NCBI GenBank assembly: GCA_005883885.1
Contig: VAYF01000227.1
Location: 1-5,135, forward strand
Direction of reading: 5' to 3'
DNA from: Actinomycetota bacterium
Lineage (GTDB): Bacteria; Actinomycetota; UBA4738; HRBIN12
Length of the DNA stretch: 5,135 nucleotides
Part shown: one piece after another, positions 5,068 to 5,135 of the stretch
Position numbering within the stretch: position 1 is the first letter of the stretch
How the letters are laid out: each line of letters begins with the position of its first letter
The notes under the pieces: generated by a model
What the model saw: only the letters and a program-made list of their open reading frames with translations
What the model was told of the DNA's origin: nothing
Database searches by the model: none
Translations under genes and position numbers: made by a program

Positions 5068-5135
5068 TCACGCTCGGGATCGAAACGTCGTGCGACGAGA
5101 CAGCCATCGCGGTGCTCGAGGACGGCTTCGGGATC
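5064..5135 (+). CDS. tsaD: tRNA N6-adenosine threonylcarbamoyltransferase TsaD, first 24 codons (runs off window)
   Basis: The catalytic subunit that transfers the threonylcarbamoyl group to A37 of tRNA, working with TsaB and TsaE encoded just upstream. Only the N-terminus is present: after the GTG start it reads ITLGIETSCDETAIAVLEDG, which is the diagnostic opening of the Kae1/TsaD ASKHA fold (the GIETSCDET block). GTG 5064 overlaps the rimI stop (GTGA), and the conserved block begins within a few residues of it, so the start is secure. The metal-binding His motif and the remainder lie beyond the window end. Confidence 0.95.
   Translation, partial: MITLGIETSCDETAIAVLEDGFGI

Noticed and set aside
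1..5135. tRNA, rRNA, CRISPR array, transposon, promoter or rho-independent terminator
   Set aside because: No such pattern was seen. The window is filled by overlapping genes, and the strong hairpins found lack a following T-tract.

Overview
This is a GC-rich, gene-dense stretch of bacterial chromosome with every gene on the + strand. Neighbouring genes overlap by a few bases or abut, and no intergenic space, promoter or terminator is visible. The gene order (NAD(P)HX dehydratase, alanine racemase, alpha/beta hydrolase, uracil-DNA glycosylase, tsaE, tsaB, rimI, tsaD) resembles the alr-hydrolase-tsaE-tsaB-rimI-tsaD cluster known from Actinomycetota such as Streptomyces. High GC, GTG starts in four of eight genes and the protein sequences fit an actinomycetote, probably a lineage distant from the well-studied genera. 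The class cannot be fixed from the sequence alone.

Layout: 1-631 is the C-terminal part of nnrD (start outside the window). 628-1725 is alr. 1722-2795 is an alpha/beta hydrolase with an N-terminal membrane segment. 2792-3354 is a family 4 uracil-DNA glycosylase. 3355-3855 is tsaE, 3852-4556 tsaB, 4516-5067 rimI, and 5064-5135 the first 24 codons of tsaD. Junctions are GTGA or ATGA four-base overlaps (628, 1722, 2792, 3852, 5064), one direct abutment (3354/3355) and one 41-base overlap (tsaB/rimI). This pattern indicates one translationally coupled operon.

Functionally the operon joins metabolite repair (nnrD), D-alanine supply for peptidoglycan (alr), a hydrolase of unknown substrate, base-excision repair (udg), the t6A37 tRNA-modification proteins TsaE, TsaB and TsaD, and the RimI N-acetyltransferase. 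TsaC/Sua5, which makes the threonylcarbamoyl-adenylate intermediate, is not in the window.

The most notable observation is that the uracil-DNA glycosylase gene is broken. Its N-terminus is readable in one frame up to the first cluster cysteine (CTR). The reading then jumps to another frame just before the GFHEDKQG segment. About 85 bases that should encode the second cluster cysteine and the GEAPG catalytic motif are missing. It is either a recent pseudogene or an assembly deletion. Secondary observations are a QLELF-type clamp-binding tail on the same protein, a perfect 13-bp inverted repeat inside the hydrolase gene, and a perfect 9-bp hairpin touching the tsaD start codon. I found no previously undescribed biological system, mobile element, CRISPR array or RNA gene.
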